Positions 35,955 to 47,189 of a DNA stretch of 64,000 nucleotides are shown one piece after another. Position 1 is the stretch's first letter; the number at the start of each line of letters is the position of its first letter. The DNA is from Cordia subcordata (Eukaryota > Streptophyta > Magnoliopsida > Boraginales > Cordiaceae), in contig JAPTOF010000009.1 in NCBI GenBank assembly GCA_028554755.1, positions 14,795,501 through 14,859,500 on the forward strand. Reading direction: 5' to 3'. The notes below the pieces were generated by a model. It was not told where the DNA came from and did not search any database. It saw only the letters and a program-made list of their open reading frames with translations. The translations under genes and the position numbers were made by a program.

Positions 35955-38798
35955 TAAGATAGGTCAAGCGCCGCCATAGTTTCTGCTGATCGCATGTACT
36001 CGAGATTCTTACACCTCCAAAGAGATAGGACATGAAGTGACTCGATGTTACCCAACCACTCTGGTAGAGCTTTTAATTCATCAAAATCTTCTATGTTCAA
36101 GTGTGTCAAGGAAGGGAGATCCAACAACGACAGAGGTGGTAGAGACGTTAGTTTTGACACCCACGTAGTTTAAGCATCTCCAGAGAGGGTAACTCAAACT
36201 GTGCATCAACATCACCATTCTCCACACCAGTTGCGACTCTCGGGACGTGTTTTGGGGCCAAGGAAAATAATCAAGCTCCTCTGAGAATCCACCAATTTCC
36301 AAAAATTAAAGAGAAGAGAGGCTTTGCAAGGATGGTAATTTAGCCAAGTTACGAAAATTCAGAACTCTCAATGTTGTAAAAGAGAAGAAGCTCTATAGGG
36401 ATGGTAATTTATCCAAGTGCTCAAGATTCTCTAATTTCAACTCCTTAAGAGATGAGAGGTTCTGCAAGGATGGTAATCTCGCTAACTTACAAAGATTCTC
36501 AATTGTCAACTTCGTAAGAGACGAGAGGCTCTATAGGAAGGGTAAATCAGCCAACTTATGACAATGGGAAACATACAACCCCGTCAGATAAGGAAATGCT
36601 TCATTCACGACTGACATTGACGGACGCTCTGTTACTATCCATTCTTCTAGACTTCTTATGTTATTGATTTTTAATGATGTATGTGCCAAAAATACACAAC
36701 TTGGATCATCCAGATCAAAGCAATCATAGAATTCTGTCCCGATGGGCCTCACTCTATTCACGTAAACTATTACAAGTTTCTCGATATGAAGAAGGTGCCC
36801 CAATTGTGGGAGTTGCTTGGGAAAATTACAGTGCTCCAGAGTGAGTTCAACCAAAGTATGAAGTAACATATCATTTCTCGTCATCATCCAAGACGGAAAT
36901 TTCAAGCCCAAAAACCAAGAGACCTTTAGGCTTTTTAGATTTGAGTGTGATTAAAGATTTCTGAAGACATCATCCTAATTCAAGTTTGCCTGCAAATAAA
37001 TCACGGACGACCAATAAAGTTCCAAATGTTGAAGCTTGGGCTTTTCCGATATTCTTGCCTTTTGGGCTTCTTCGCCATTCCTCACTTTGTTAAGCCCACA
37101 TATAATCAAACGACCTCTTAAATTATATAATGGACCTAGGTCTTCAATCTTAGAACTATTTTAATCATCACTCAAATATAAGCTAGGCAAGGTCTAAAGA
37201 TGAACCAAATGCTTTATTCCTACAAGCACGCAATTACGGGGATCCTACCTAGAGCAAATATGCCTCAAGTTAATTAAATTGCTCAAAAAGAATTTTCTTG
37301 ACCCTAATGGATGAATTCTCAAGGTCTATAAAATTGTAGAGTTTTCCAAAAGAAGTAGGGAGTGTTGTGATTCTACTCCTAATGACGTCAATGTATTTTA
37401 AAAGTTTCAACCTCGCATTGAAGTAGGCAATTGTTTAATATTTTCATTGCCTAGAATTAAGGTTCGAAGGAATCTAGAGTTTAGCAACACATCTCTAGTG
37501 ATCCCACAAGGTACATATAATGTCCTTGCATTTGGAAAAATTCCTTGAGACATATCTATCATTTTCCCTTTACTTGAACTGAGCAATGAGATATGTATAG
37601 ATTTGATATGACTGAAATCTGACCCAGCGTGCTTTGTGAAATAATAGTCTTTAGATATATGCAATGCAAAATCATATACAACGTCATGCATCTTGCAAGA
37701 GGAAATGTTGTTGTACTCATCATAGCTAGGCTTTTGTAGCAAACCATTCCATAATAGAACATCAAAGAAGTTATTACCCACATCCTCTATTTGTGAACTA
37801 CTTCCTTCTAGAGGATTAATGAGCCTTTATGCCATCCATAATTGGATTAGATTTTCCCTTTCTATTTTAGTATCTCTAGGAAAAATCGAACAATACGCAA
37901 AACATTGTTTGAGAGATACTAACGACAAGTGATTATAACTTAATTTTATGGATGATAAGACTTCATTATTGTTAATGTTTGACTCCATTTATTACTATTC
38001 TCAATGCGTGATGATTCACCTATATCTTTTTTTGAGTAAAACCTCCTAATGCTCTAATTGCCACTGCCATACCCCCATACCTTTCCTTTACCATCCTTTT
38101 ACCTATCTCCATGAATTCTTGAGTCTCAATGGGGCCACCTTCTGCAAATGCTCTTCGCTTAAACAAAATCCAACTATCATTATCTGATAGCTCCTTTAGA
38201 TGATGAGTATTGTCGGACACATACATGATTGAAGCAACTGTTTCACTATGTGTTGTTACCAAGGCTTTGGTTCTTACAGAACCACTTATCTCCTATAAAT
38301 GCCTTTCCAAAGCATCCCACATTTCTGGAGCTTATTCCAAACATCATCAAGAATAAGCAGGTATCTCTTTCCTTCTAGAGTTTCTTTTAAGTTTTCCTAT
38401 TAATTCCTGCTTATTTGTCAAATTGACATTTTTATGCTCTGTAGATTATACCATCTTGTTTAAAAGCCTTTCAGTTTCAAAATTTTCAGAAACACAAACC
38501 CACATTATTTTCTCAAAATGATTCACCTCTTTAGTAGATTTATAGACAAGTTGAGCAAGTGCAGTTTTTTGTTGGCCTACTATTCCTACTATGGCAATGA
38601 CAGAGACACTTGTTTGGTAGTCTCGACTTGCTAGCATGTCTACTACTTGTTTGACATCGTTATCTCATTCGTTAGTGGAAGGACTGGTCAATACTGGGCC
38701 CAATATTTTAACTTCTGAACTTGAAGTTAAAAATTAGGCAGCATTCAAACCATATCCTATTCCTAGTTCTCTAGAAAATTTCAAATGTGAATTGATAT
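35955..38798 (-). pseudogene. CC-NBS-LRR (NLR) resistance-gene pseudogene
   Basis: Minus strand. The NB-ARC domain starts with a damaged P-loop (VGIVGQQKTALAQLVYK, 38446-38637; the usual GxGGxGKTT glycines and GKT are altered), followed by NHFEKIMWVCVSENFE. Next come the ETVASIM, LKELSDNDSWILFKRRAFAE and GGMAVAIRALGG regions (38262-38020). A winged-helix part has the MHD motif (SCKMHDVVYDFAL, about 37680). LRRs run from 37500 to 35955 (for example PEWLGNIESLHVLSLWRCKN). NLRs are cytoplasmic receptors that sense pathogen effectors. Frameshifts and stops separate the parts. The N-terminal coiled-coil domain is missing because a gypsy LTR begins at 38799. The RGA/RPP13-like assignment rests on NB-ARC wording. 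Confidence 0.85.
36305..36545 (-). repeat. Four near-identical LRR units in the NLR pseudogene
   Basis: DNA units of about 70 bases recur at roughly 36313, 36381, 36450 and 36521, each with GAGAGG(C/T)T(C/T)TG and GGATGGTAAT(T/C)T-like words. The period matches one 23-24 residue leucine-rich repeat, so this looks like recent duplication of single LRR units. Confidence 0.75.
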
Positions 38799-40206
38799 TG
38801 ATGAGCGTCAAAGCCACCAAAAATAAATTCTAACTCGTACCTTGTGATTGTGCAAGTGATGAGTAGGTCGAACCCACAGAGATCGTGTAATAATTATAAA
38901 ATTATGCGAAATCCGTCGAACAAGTGAATTACAAAGGTTTGGAGAGGTTTAATGCAATAAACTAAAAAGATATAAATTTGGAAAAGAAAGAACGACAGTC
39001 TCCTTAAACAAAATCACGCCCAAGGTCACACCAATAGAAAACAAGCAAACAGTAAACTAATGAATAACAAAATTAATACTAAAAATGCAAATAAAAATAA
39101 GAGAATTAACAATTAAGGAGATTCAAGGATTTTAGAATCTAACCTAGGGTATAATTCTCGTTTGGGCCAACAAATCCGATCTAGATGCAAGGATGACTCT
39201 CGTTCTTCCTGATAAACTAGTTATGGTCGTCGGCACGGCCTAACAACCTAATCATTCTTTTCAGTGGTGGTAACGGTTCAAGAACTCCGTGCTCTCTCCT
39301 CAATTACTACCCTTACCTATTAGACGGTCTAACCCCCCGGAGATACCCGTAAGGTCTATCTAAAGGCAGCATTATAGCTCTAGAAGGACCTAATTCTAAA
39401 AGTCGATTCTCTCGCGGCAATCGCTCAGTTAAATTATATATTTTCCCGGGAACTCGGTTCACCACTATTTTAATTAGATTAATTATCTAATTAATTGGCC
39501 ACCTACTATTCTAGCAATTAATCGATCGGTGCCAAATTGAAAAATCACAGAATAGTATAGTTTTTAAAATAAAAAACATATAAATACTGAAAAATAAATG
39601 AGAGGAGAAGATTGATTAGGTCTAATGGATTATGAAGAACCACAAACTTGAATTAATCCCTGGCTAGATGAAGATGCTTAGCAATCCATACAAGCTTTGA
39701 AGCGCCTCAAAAGAAAAAATAATATTTGCTGGAAAATAAGTCTAAAAAGTAGAATAATCCCTGTGGAGGCATTAGGGAGTAATATAACCCTAAGGGTTCC
39801 TAACTAATATGATAACTCTTTAATTCTAACCTAAAAGATAAGATAAGTCTCATAAAAGTATGTCCTAACCGAAATAAATTTCTTCCAAAATAAATCTTTT
39901 CCTTCTAGAATTAAATAACATCATTAAGCACTTAATTCCTCTTCATGAAATCTCCAAAATATCTTCTAGACATTTGTTAACAGCAATTCTCACGTAGCTC
40001 TTGGCATGGTCATGTCTAATGGTCATATCATTTCTTTCATAGCTCAATTTGTGTCCAAAAGCTCCCCAAATCCATATACTTTGCTTCCTTTGCCTTTTCC
40101 AAGTATAAACATGCAAAAACACATGAAATATCACCAATCAAGAAGTATCTAATCCTAAGATTAAGCACAAATTGCTATAAAATTGAGGAACATTTAGGAC
40201 TCAACA
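38799..40206 (-). mobile_element. Gypsy LTR truncating the NLR gene
   Basis: Related to the solo LTR at 27628-28935 over long blocks. On the minus strand it starts TGTTGAGTCCTAAATG right after AAGTGTGGGGGAATT (40207-40221), a typical gypsy polypurine tract. It is therefore a 3' LTR with adjoining internal sequence, not a solo LTR. Its outer end (TGATGAGCGTCAAAG) abuts NLR coding sequence at 38798. Confidence 0.78.
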
Positions 40207-40430
40207 AATTCCCCCACACTTAAACCATGCTTGCCTCAAGTATGAAACTAATCCAAAAGTTTAAAAGTTGACAACAAACTTTTTTTTTTGCAAAATTCAC
40301 ATTCAAATACAAACACAATTTGCAAGCAACTATAACTGATTGATTGGAAGATTGCAACAAATGCATGCTACCCAACAAGCATAAAAGCATTCACTGATCT
40401 CAATGGAAATATTTTTTCTATCCTGAAGTA
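40207..40430 (-). other. Internal 3' end of the gypsy element beside its LTR
   Basis: The polypurine tract at 40207-40221 is followed by about 200 bp of non-coding sequence. After this, plus-strand LINE sequence begins, so the rest of the gypsy element has been lost or replaced. Confidence 0.5.
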
Positions 40431-40888
40431 GAAGGGGGAGTTGGTGGTGCACCAACTTCAGGATTCTATAAAGGCCATGGGCATGAAACTTTTATAGAGA
40501 CTGAGGACCTCTAGAAAAATGTAGGCGGAGATGATGCGGAGATCATATCTTAGAGAAATTCATTCAAATTTTGTACAAGCTTGTGCAAATGATTCTTTAA
40601 ATTAGAAGCGGCTGGTGGCGATGGAAGTTAGGGAGGGGCCAAGTTTCGTTTTGGCATGATTTGTGGATAGGAGACTCTTCTCTTGCTGATATTCTTGATG
40701 TTCAAGAGTAAAAGCCAGCTCTTGTTTATGATTTTTGGATTGGAAGTGCTTGGAATATTGAAATGTTAAATGGGATGTTACCTGCTTGCTTGGTCTCTCA
40801 AATTATCTCAATTCCTTTTTGATCAACAACAGGAAGATTCTCCTGTTTGGGCGCCATCTTCTAATGGTATTACAACATTTAAGACTTA
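40430..40888 (+). pseudogene. LINE fragment, left half
   Basis: Broken plus-strand frames read as the region following the LINE reverse transcriptase: EGGVGVRRLQDSIKAMGMK-like sequence (about 40430-40490), MWAEMMRRSYLREIHSNF, then SAWNIEMLNGMLPACLVSQI and DSPVWAPSSNGITTFKT at the right. In intact plant LINEs the TFK block is directly followed by the zf-RVT motif, which here resumes at 52200. The intervening 11.3 kb is an insertion. Confidence 0.72.
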
Positions 40889-41160
40889 CTGCAACACAAA
40901 TTTTAAAAGGTTAAAAAGTCCATTGCCATAGCACATTTTTGCAATAGTTTTAAGCATTACTTAAAGTTAAGAAAAAAACCATTGCCATAGATTAATTTTT
41001 GCAACAGTTTTCAAACATTACTTAAAATTATTACAAAACCATTGCCATAGATCATCTTTTGTGATAATTTTTAAGTGTTGCTTAAAACTAAAACCTTTTA
41101 CGGTGACTTAATTTAACATTGCAAAATTGAATTAATATGTACATCTTTAAATATTACTTA
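40889..41160. repeat. Left subterminal repeats of the CACTA-like element
   Basis: Three units of about 55-65 bp contain CCATTGCCATAG, then TTTTTGCAATAGTTTTAAGC-like words and ATTACTTAAA. The right end carries related GCAAC/GTTGC words in the opposite sense. Confidence 0.7.
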
Positions 41161-41238
41161 TAATATTACAAATCAACATATAAATCTAAAATTTTATTTT
41201 TCTTATCTCAAACACCTTTTCCTTCTAATCTTTCTTCC

Positions 41239-41566
41239 TGTTGAATGTGGCCCATATTCTTGGACAACAAGAATAGCAAATTACCTTTTGTGCACGTACC
41301 TTATTAGCTTATTACTTTTTTTATCACATAATTAATTAGTTGCCTTTCCTGCTTAATAGGTTTTAGGAAACCTTTGCACTATAAATATGAAGCAATACTT
41401 ATTGTTTTAGGCATGAGAGAAACCAGAGTAAGCCTTGTAGTATTCGTGATCAATAATAGAATTGTTCTCTGCTGCCCGTGGACGTAAGCTTTAAGGCCGA
41501 ACCACGTAATTTCTTGTGTCCGTTTTTCTTCTCGTATTCTTCGTGTTTGTATGTTTTTCACCAACA
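41239..41566 (+). repeat. 5' LTR of the second Copia element
   Basis: Contains a TATA-like CTATAAATATGAAGC near 41381-41395 and ends TTTTTCACCAACA. It pairs with 46857-47185. Confidence 0.92.
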
Positions 41567-42475
41567 AACTGGTATCTAGAGCATAGGTATTTTTTATTTC
41601 GCTGCAAGGGAGAAAAGGAAAATCAAAACTCAACCAAACTGAGCCTTAATTGAAGCCAAATAAAGTCTCAAGCCAAACAGTGCCTTAAACCATTGTTTGC
41701 TGCCAAAATTTGAACTCTACGATTTCCTTAACAAAATTGGACAAAATTGGTACCAAAAGTTTTCTCTCGTCGAGAGGAGTTGATTGGTAGTGCTTGCATC
41801 GTGAATAGACAGCCGGAGCATCACTGGCGAGTTGAGAAAGTTGCAGATTTCAAAGGTTGATGGTAGCGGGGGTCTTCGGCGTGAGAACAGTGATTGGTAG
41901 TCACCAGGAAGGTCTTGTTGACTGGAGAAGGTCTTGCTGCTATTGGCATCGCTTGTTGGCAGCCGAAACGTGAGTTTCCATTGGAGGAAGAGCAAGGTCG
42001 TGGGTCTTTGAGCTTGACGGGGAGGTGCGTTTTTCGGCGAGAGAACGACGTTTGGTGGCTACTGGAGAAATCATCATAAGATAGAGAGCATTTTGGTGGT
42101 TGCCGCGTGTGATTTGGTGGCCTAGATCATGTGCAAGGAACGGGTCGGGTTGAGCTCGTGTTTGGGTGTAGTAACGGGTAAAGAAAGAGACACCCGTGGG
42201 TCTTCTGGGCTATTTCATCAAATTCGGGTTTGGGTAGAAGGTTAGGTTTTGGACCGAGTGGAGCTTAGATCGGGTTCTTTTTTCTTTTCGGGTAGGAGCA
42301 GGAGCTTGGGTTTGGGTTAAAAGGTCTTTTGTGTTTGGGCTTGTAGGAGTTAAAAAAAAAAAGGGGATATTTTTCTTTTTAGTTTTGGGCTTTAAACTAG
42401 TCCAAAAGAATAAAAAGAAAAAGGGTTTTGTTTCTTTTCTTTTTTGGGCTCAAGTCCAGAAACACCAAAAAAAAT

Positions 42476-42722
42476 AGTTTGACCTTTGACCGCTTTGACC
42501 AGTAGACCGGGGTTTGACCAAGGTTGACTTTGACCGTTGACCGTTGACCATTGACCGAAGGTTGACCAGTTTTGACCAGAGCTTTACACCATGTTTTTCG
42601 ACGTGTTGAGTCCATTTTTGGGCTCTGTTTTTCCAGATTTTGCTCTAAAGTGCGTGTTTAGGGACAGTGTTCACTTTGACCAATAGGTTTGACTTTGACC
42701 GGTGTTGACCAAAGTTGACCGG
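42476..42722 (+). promoter_or_regulatory. Cluster of 16 W-box cores (TTGACC/TTGACT) in the Copia leader
   Basis: In about 245 bases of the untranslated leader, TTGAC(C/T) occurs eleven times between 42478 and 42580 and five more times at 42676-42722. TTGAC(C/T) is the binding core of WRKY transcription factors. Density and regular spacing suggest tandem amplification of a TTTGACC unit. Whether WRKY proteins act here is inference. Confidence 0.6.
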
Positions 42723-42815
42723 GGATGTTCCTAAGGTTTTTCGATGTGCTCAATCCATTTTTGCGGTCTGTTGATCCAAATTCCATCCCAAAGTGCGAGT
42801 TTTGAGCAAACAAAG

Positions 42816-43592
42816 ATGTCTTCCACAGGTGGAAAGTTTGAAATCGAGAAGTTTGACGGGAGAATGAGTTTCAGTCTATGGAGGATCAGATTCAAAACAT
42901 TTATGACAATGCAAGGACTTTGGAAAGTCATTGAAGAAGTGATCCCGGAAAAGACAGAACCTGTAACGAGAGAAGCACTCGAAGCGAAAGCCTTGAGTGC
43001 AATACATATGTCCGTCACGAATGAAGTATTGCTGGAGATTGTTGAGAAGACGACAACAGTTGAGGTTTGGAATACTTTGGTGGAATTTTATGCATCTAAA
43101 TCTCTCACAAATCGCCTCTACTTGAAGAAGGGATTGTATCATCTTAGAATGAAAGAAGGTACATTACTAAAACAACACCTTGATAAGTTTACCTCTTGTT
43201 TTATTGCTTTAAAGGATGTGGGTGTTAAAATTGACGATGAAGACCAAGCTATGATCCTATTATGCTCCTTACCACATTCATATATGAACTTTGTGGACGC
43301 TATGCTGTACGAGAGGGATAAAATTACGTTTGAAGATGTGATTGCTTCATTAAATTCGAAGGATCTTCAAACACATATTCTGGGACATAGGGAAGAAGTT
43401 TATGGGGAAGGTTTAGTGAGTAGAGGGAGATCGGAGAATAGAGGGGGATCTTCGGGTAGAAAGAAAAGCAAGTCAAGGTCAAAATTAAGAGCAAGGAAGC
43501 TACGCTATTTTGAGTGTGGTGAAAAGGGTCACATTAAGAAAGAATGTCCAAAACTAAAAAAGGGAAAAAAAAAAGGTGGAGAATTCAGCTAA
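42816..43592 (+). CDS. Copia Gag polyprotein
   Basis: An open frame of 258 codons from ATG 42816 (MSSTGGKFEIEKFDG). An upstream in-frame ATG at 42744 is unlikely to be the start because conserved Gag begins at FEIEKFDGRMSFSLWRIRF. Gag coats the retrotransposon RNA. The UBN2-type helical domain covers about residues 40-190 (EGTLLKQHLDKFTSCFIALK). The CCHC zinc knuckle is near the end but reads FECGEKGHIKKEC, with phenylalanine where the first cysteine normally stands. The frame ends early (TAA) just after a run of A residues at 43559-43575, where protease coding resumes in another frame. Confidence 0.85.
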   Translation: MSSTGGKFEIEKFDGRMSFSLWRIRFKTFMTMQGLWKVIEEVIPEKTEPVTREALEAKALSAIHMSVTNEVLLEIVEKTTTVEVWNTLVEFYASKSLTNRLYLKKGLYHLRMKEGTLLKQHLDKFTSCFIALKDVGVKIDDEDQAMILLCSLPHSYMNFVDAMLYERDKITFEDVIASLNSKDLQTHILGHREEVYGEGLVSRGRSENRGGSSGRKKSKSRSKLRARKLRYFECGEKGHIKKECPKLKKGKKKGGEFS

Positions 43593-46500
43593 TGTGGTGG
43601 AGAGTGCTGATAGTGATAGGGAGAACTCGAGTAGTACTGGGGAAGTTTTGACTATTAGTGCATCACAGTGGCATAATCAATGGATTCTTGATATTGGTGT
43701 AACATTTCATATGTGTCCTAGGTGTGACTGGTTCTCTTCTTATTCTAAAAGAGAAGGGGAAGTCTTTCTAGGCAATGATCTTTCGTTGAAGGTGGAGGGA
43801 ATGGGCATCGTAAATATCAAGATATTTGATGGTATTACAAGATCTCTTGAGTGTTGGCATGTACCGGAGCTGAAGAAAAACTTGATTTCTCTTGGACGTT
43901 TGGATTCTCATGGGTACAAATTCCGAAGTGAGAATGGTGTCTTAAAGGTGACTAAAGGTGCAATTGTGCTTTTGATAGGGAACTTGACCGGCAGCCTATA
44001 TGTCCTTCAAGGTAGTACAGTTATAGGTGTTGTAGCTGTTACATCCAAGGAGAGTGATAATGACACTACGCAGTTATGGCACAAAAGGTTGGGCCATATG
44101 AGTGAGAGGGGATTGATCGAGCTGACCAAAAGGGATTTGCTTTATGGGCAAAAAACAGGAAAGCTTGAATTCTGTGAGCATTGTGTTTTTGGAAAGCAAA
44201 CCAAGGTGAAGTTCAGCAAAGGGCAGGAGAATACCAAAGGCACACTTGATTACATTAACTCTAATCTTTGGGGTCCTAATAAAGTTCCTTCTAAGAAGGG
44301 TGCCATGTATTACATCACATTCATTGATGCATACTCTTGGATGGTGTGGGTATACTTCTTGAAAACTAAAGATGAGGCGTTTCCAACATTTATCGAGTGG
44401 AAGACGTTGATTGAGAAGCAGATTGGTAAACCGATCAAACGTCTTAGGACTGACAATGGGTTGGAATACTACAATAAAGAGTTTAATGAGTTCTGTAGGA
44501 AACATGGCATTGTGAGACACCGCATATATGTAGGGACACCACAACAGAATGGAGTTACATAACGCATGAATAGAACTCTGGTAGAGAGAGCTCGTTTTAT
44601 GCTCTCCCATTCTAGCTTGAGTTAAGACTTTTGGGCTGAAGCAGTTAATACGGTGTGCTACTTGGTGAATAGGTCTCCATCCAAAGCTATTGAATTGAAA
44701 ACTCTTTTTGAGTTATGGTCTGGTAAGCCTGCTGACTACTCTCGATTAAGAGTATTCGGTTGTCCTGCATACGCTCACGTGAAGGATGGCAAGTTGGAGC
44801 CGAGGGCAAAGAAATGCATATTCCTAGGCTATGCGTCTGAGAGGAAAAGTTATAGGTTGTGGTGCATAGATCCAAAGTCTCCAAGTTTCCTCATCAGCAG
44901 GGATGTGACATTCAATGAGTCTGCTTCATTAGACTAAGAAAAAGAGAAAGCGGTAGCTGGTTTAGACCACGGTGTCAAAGAGCAGGTGGAGGTATTTGTT
45001 GATGTTCCAAATGTTCCATCTAGTAGTAGTAGCAATCCAATTCAGCCGACTCAACCAACTGAGATGCATGATCAAAATGTGCCTGAACAACAGAAGTACA
45101 GCATTGCTGCTGGGCGAGAAAAGAGACAGATTAGATAGCCTCAAAAGTATGGATACGCTGATCTTGTTGCTTATGCTTTGACTGTTGCTGAAACAATTGA
45201 AGGACATGAGTCGAATTCGTACAAAGAGGCTATATCTAGAAAAGATTCTGCTCAGTGGGTAGGTGCTATGAGTGAAGAGATTGAGTCTTTTCAAAAGAAT
45301 CAAACACGGGAGCTTGTTAAATTGCCTAAAGGACAGCTAGTTGTTGGTTGCAAATAGGTTTACAAAAAAAAGGAAGGTATTCCAGGGGTTGAAGGTCCTC
45401 GATACAAGGCACGATTGGTGGCAAAAGGCTGTACACAAAGGGAGGGTGTTGACTTCAACGAAGTGTTCTCTCTTATTGTGAAGCATAGTTCCATCAGGGT
45501 TTTACTTGCCTTGGTTGCTCTTCATAACTTAGAGCTTGAGTAGCTAGATGTGAAAACGACGTTTTTGCATAGTGATCTTGAAGAGAAGATTTCTATGAGT
45601 CAACTGGAGGGGTATGTAGTTCTTGGTAAGGAGAACCATGTTTGCAAACTGAAGAAGTCCTTGTATGGGTTGAAGTAGTGGACTCGGCAATGGTACAAGA
45701 GATTTGACACATTCATGGTAGGTACTGGATACACAAGGAGTGTCTATAATAGCTGTGTGTATCTCAAGAAGCTTCTAGATGGTTCATTTGTGTACTTGTT
45801 GTTGTATGTCAATGATATGCTTATTACTGCTAAAAGCATGTCTGCAATCGATGAATTAAAGAAGCAGCTAGGTAATGAGTTTGAGATGAAGGATCTTGGA
45901 GCAACGAAGAAGATTCTTGGCATGGAGATTCACAGAGATAGAAACGCTGGGAAGCTGTTCTTATGTCAACAGAGTTATATTAAGAAGGTGCTGGAGCGTT
46001 TTGGGATGCTTAAAGCAAAGTCTGTAAGTATGTCTCTTGCTGCTCATTTCAAGTTGTCTACAAATTTGTCAGCTAAAACCGAGGAAGAGGTGGAGCATAT
46101 GTCTCATGTTCTATATTCGCGTGCTGTTGGCAGCTTAATGTATGCTATGGTGTGCACTCGTCCTGACATTTCACATGCAGTTAGTGTTATGAGCAAGTAT
46201 ATGGCATCGCTTGGAAAAGTACACTGGAAAGCGGTGAAATGGATAATGAGATATTTGCGTGGCACTGCAAATGTAAGTTTGCTATTTAGTAAGATGGCTG
46301 GAGATTGCACGAGGTTAGTGGGTTATTGTGATTCAGACTTTGCGGGTGACCTTGATAAGAGAAGATCTCTGACGAGTTACATGTTTACTTTCTCTGGATG
46401 TGCTATCAGTTGGAAAGCGACATTACAGTCTACTGTAGCATTGTCGACTACTGAGGCAGAGTACATGGCAATTGTAAAAGCTGTGAAGGAGGCCATGTGG

Positions 46501-46845
46501 TTACAAGGCCTAGTTCGTGATCTTGGACTGCAGCAAGATACAAGTACAGTCTTTTGTGATAGCCAGAGTGCAATCCATCTGACGAAGAATCAGATGTATC
46601 ATAAGAGGACTAAACACATTGACATCAGATATCACTTTATCAGAGATGTTGTATCACAAGGAATCATATCGGTGTAGAAGATATCTACCCATGAGAATCC
46701 AGCAGATATTATGACTAAGATGGTTCCAGTCGGCAAGTACAAGCATTGCTTGGACTTGGTTGCTATTTGCGATGTGGAGCATCGAACCCTTAGGGGCAGT
46801 TGGCAGCAAGGACGATTGTGTGTTGATTAGAGCGAATACGTGCCA
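43576..46845 (+). pseudogene. Copia Pol remnant: protease, integrase, reverse transcriptase, RNase H
   Basis: The protease motif reads WILDIGVTFHMCP, where D-T/S-G is expected. GAG-pre-integrase has the zinc motif LWHKRLGHMS...CEHCVFGKQ. In the integrase the first catalytic aspartate of the H-S-D-L-W-G-P-like block is N (NSNLWGP), the second is present (RTDNG), and the glutamate region reads GTPQQNGVT then a stop at 44560. The reverse transcriptase box is YVNDM instead of YVDDM. RNase H is nearly complete (VGYCDSDFAGDLDKRRS, then LSTTEAEYMA). In-frame stops near 44560, 44622, 44936, 45136, 45356, 45541, 45676 and 46675 are mostly TAA/TAG at positions where Q or W is expected, fitting C-to-T decay. 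Confidence 0.88.
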
Positions 46846-46856
46846 AGGTGGAGATT

Positions 46857-47185
46857 TGTTGAATATGGCCCGTATTTTTGGGCAATAAGAATAGCAAATT
46901 ACCTTTTGTGCATGTTACCTTATTAGCTTATTACCTTTTTTAGCACATAATTAATTAGTTGCCTTTTCTGCTTAATAGGTTTTAGGAAACCTTTGCATTA
47001 TAAATATGTGGCAATACTCATTGTGTTAGGCGCGAGAGAAACCAGAGTAAGCCTTGTAGTACTCGTGATCAATAATAGAATTTTTCTCTGCTGCCCGTAG
47101 ATGTAGGCTTTAAGGCCGAACCACGTAATTTCTTGTGTTTGTTTTTCTTCTCGTATTTTTCGTGTTTGCATGTTTTTCACCAACA
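46857..47185 (+). repeat. 3' LTR of the second Copia element
   Basis: Same ends as the 5' LTR, with a TATA-like region at about 46998. It is followed directly by the CATCC half of the target duplication. Confidence 0.92.
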
Positions 47186-47189
47186 CATC

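Larger units (their letters stand above)
41239..47185 (+). mobile_element. Full-length Tork/TNT1-like Copia retrotransposon (inactive)
   Basis: LTRs of 328 and 329 bp (41239-41566 and 46857-47185) begin TGTTGAAT and end CACCAACA; by eye roughly nine positions in ten agree. A primer-binding-like TGGTATCTAGAGC follows the 5' LTR (41570-41582), matching the initiator-Met type site in part. A purine tract (AAGGTGGAGATT) precedes the 3' LTR. The flanks CTTCC and CATCC are a 5-bp target duplication with one change. Gag and pol are in order, with one frameshift and about eight stops, so it cannot move by itself. Confidence 0.9.

Noticed and set aside
44074..44610. 178-codon minus-strand open frame
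   Set aside because: It is antisense to Copia integrase and has no recognisable domain.
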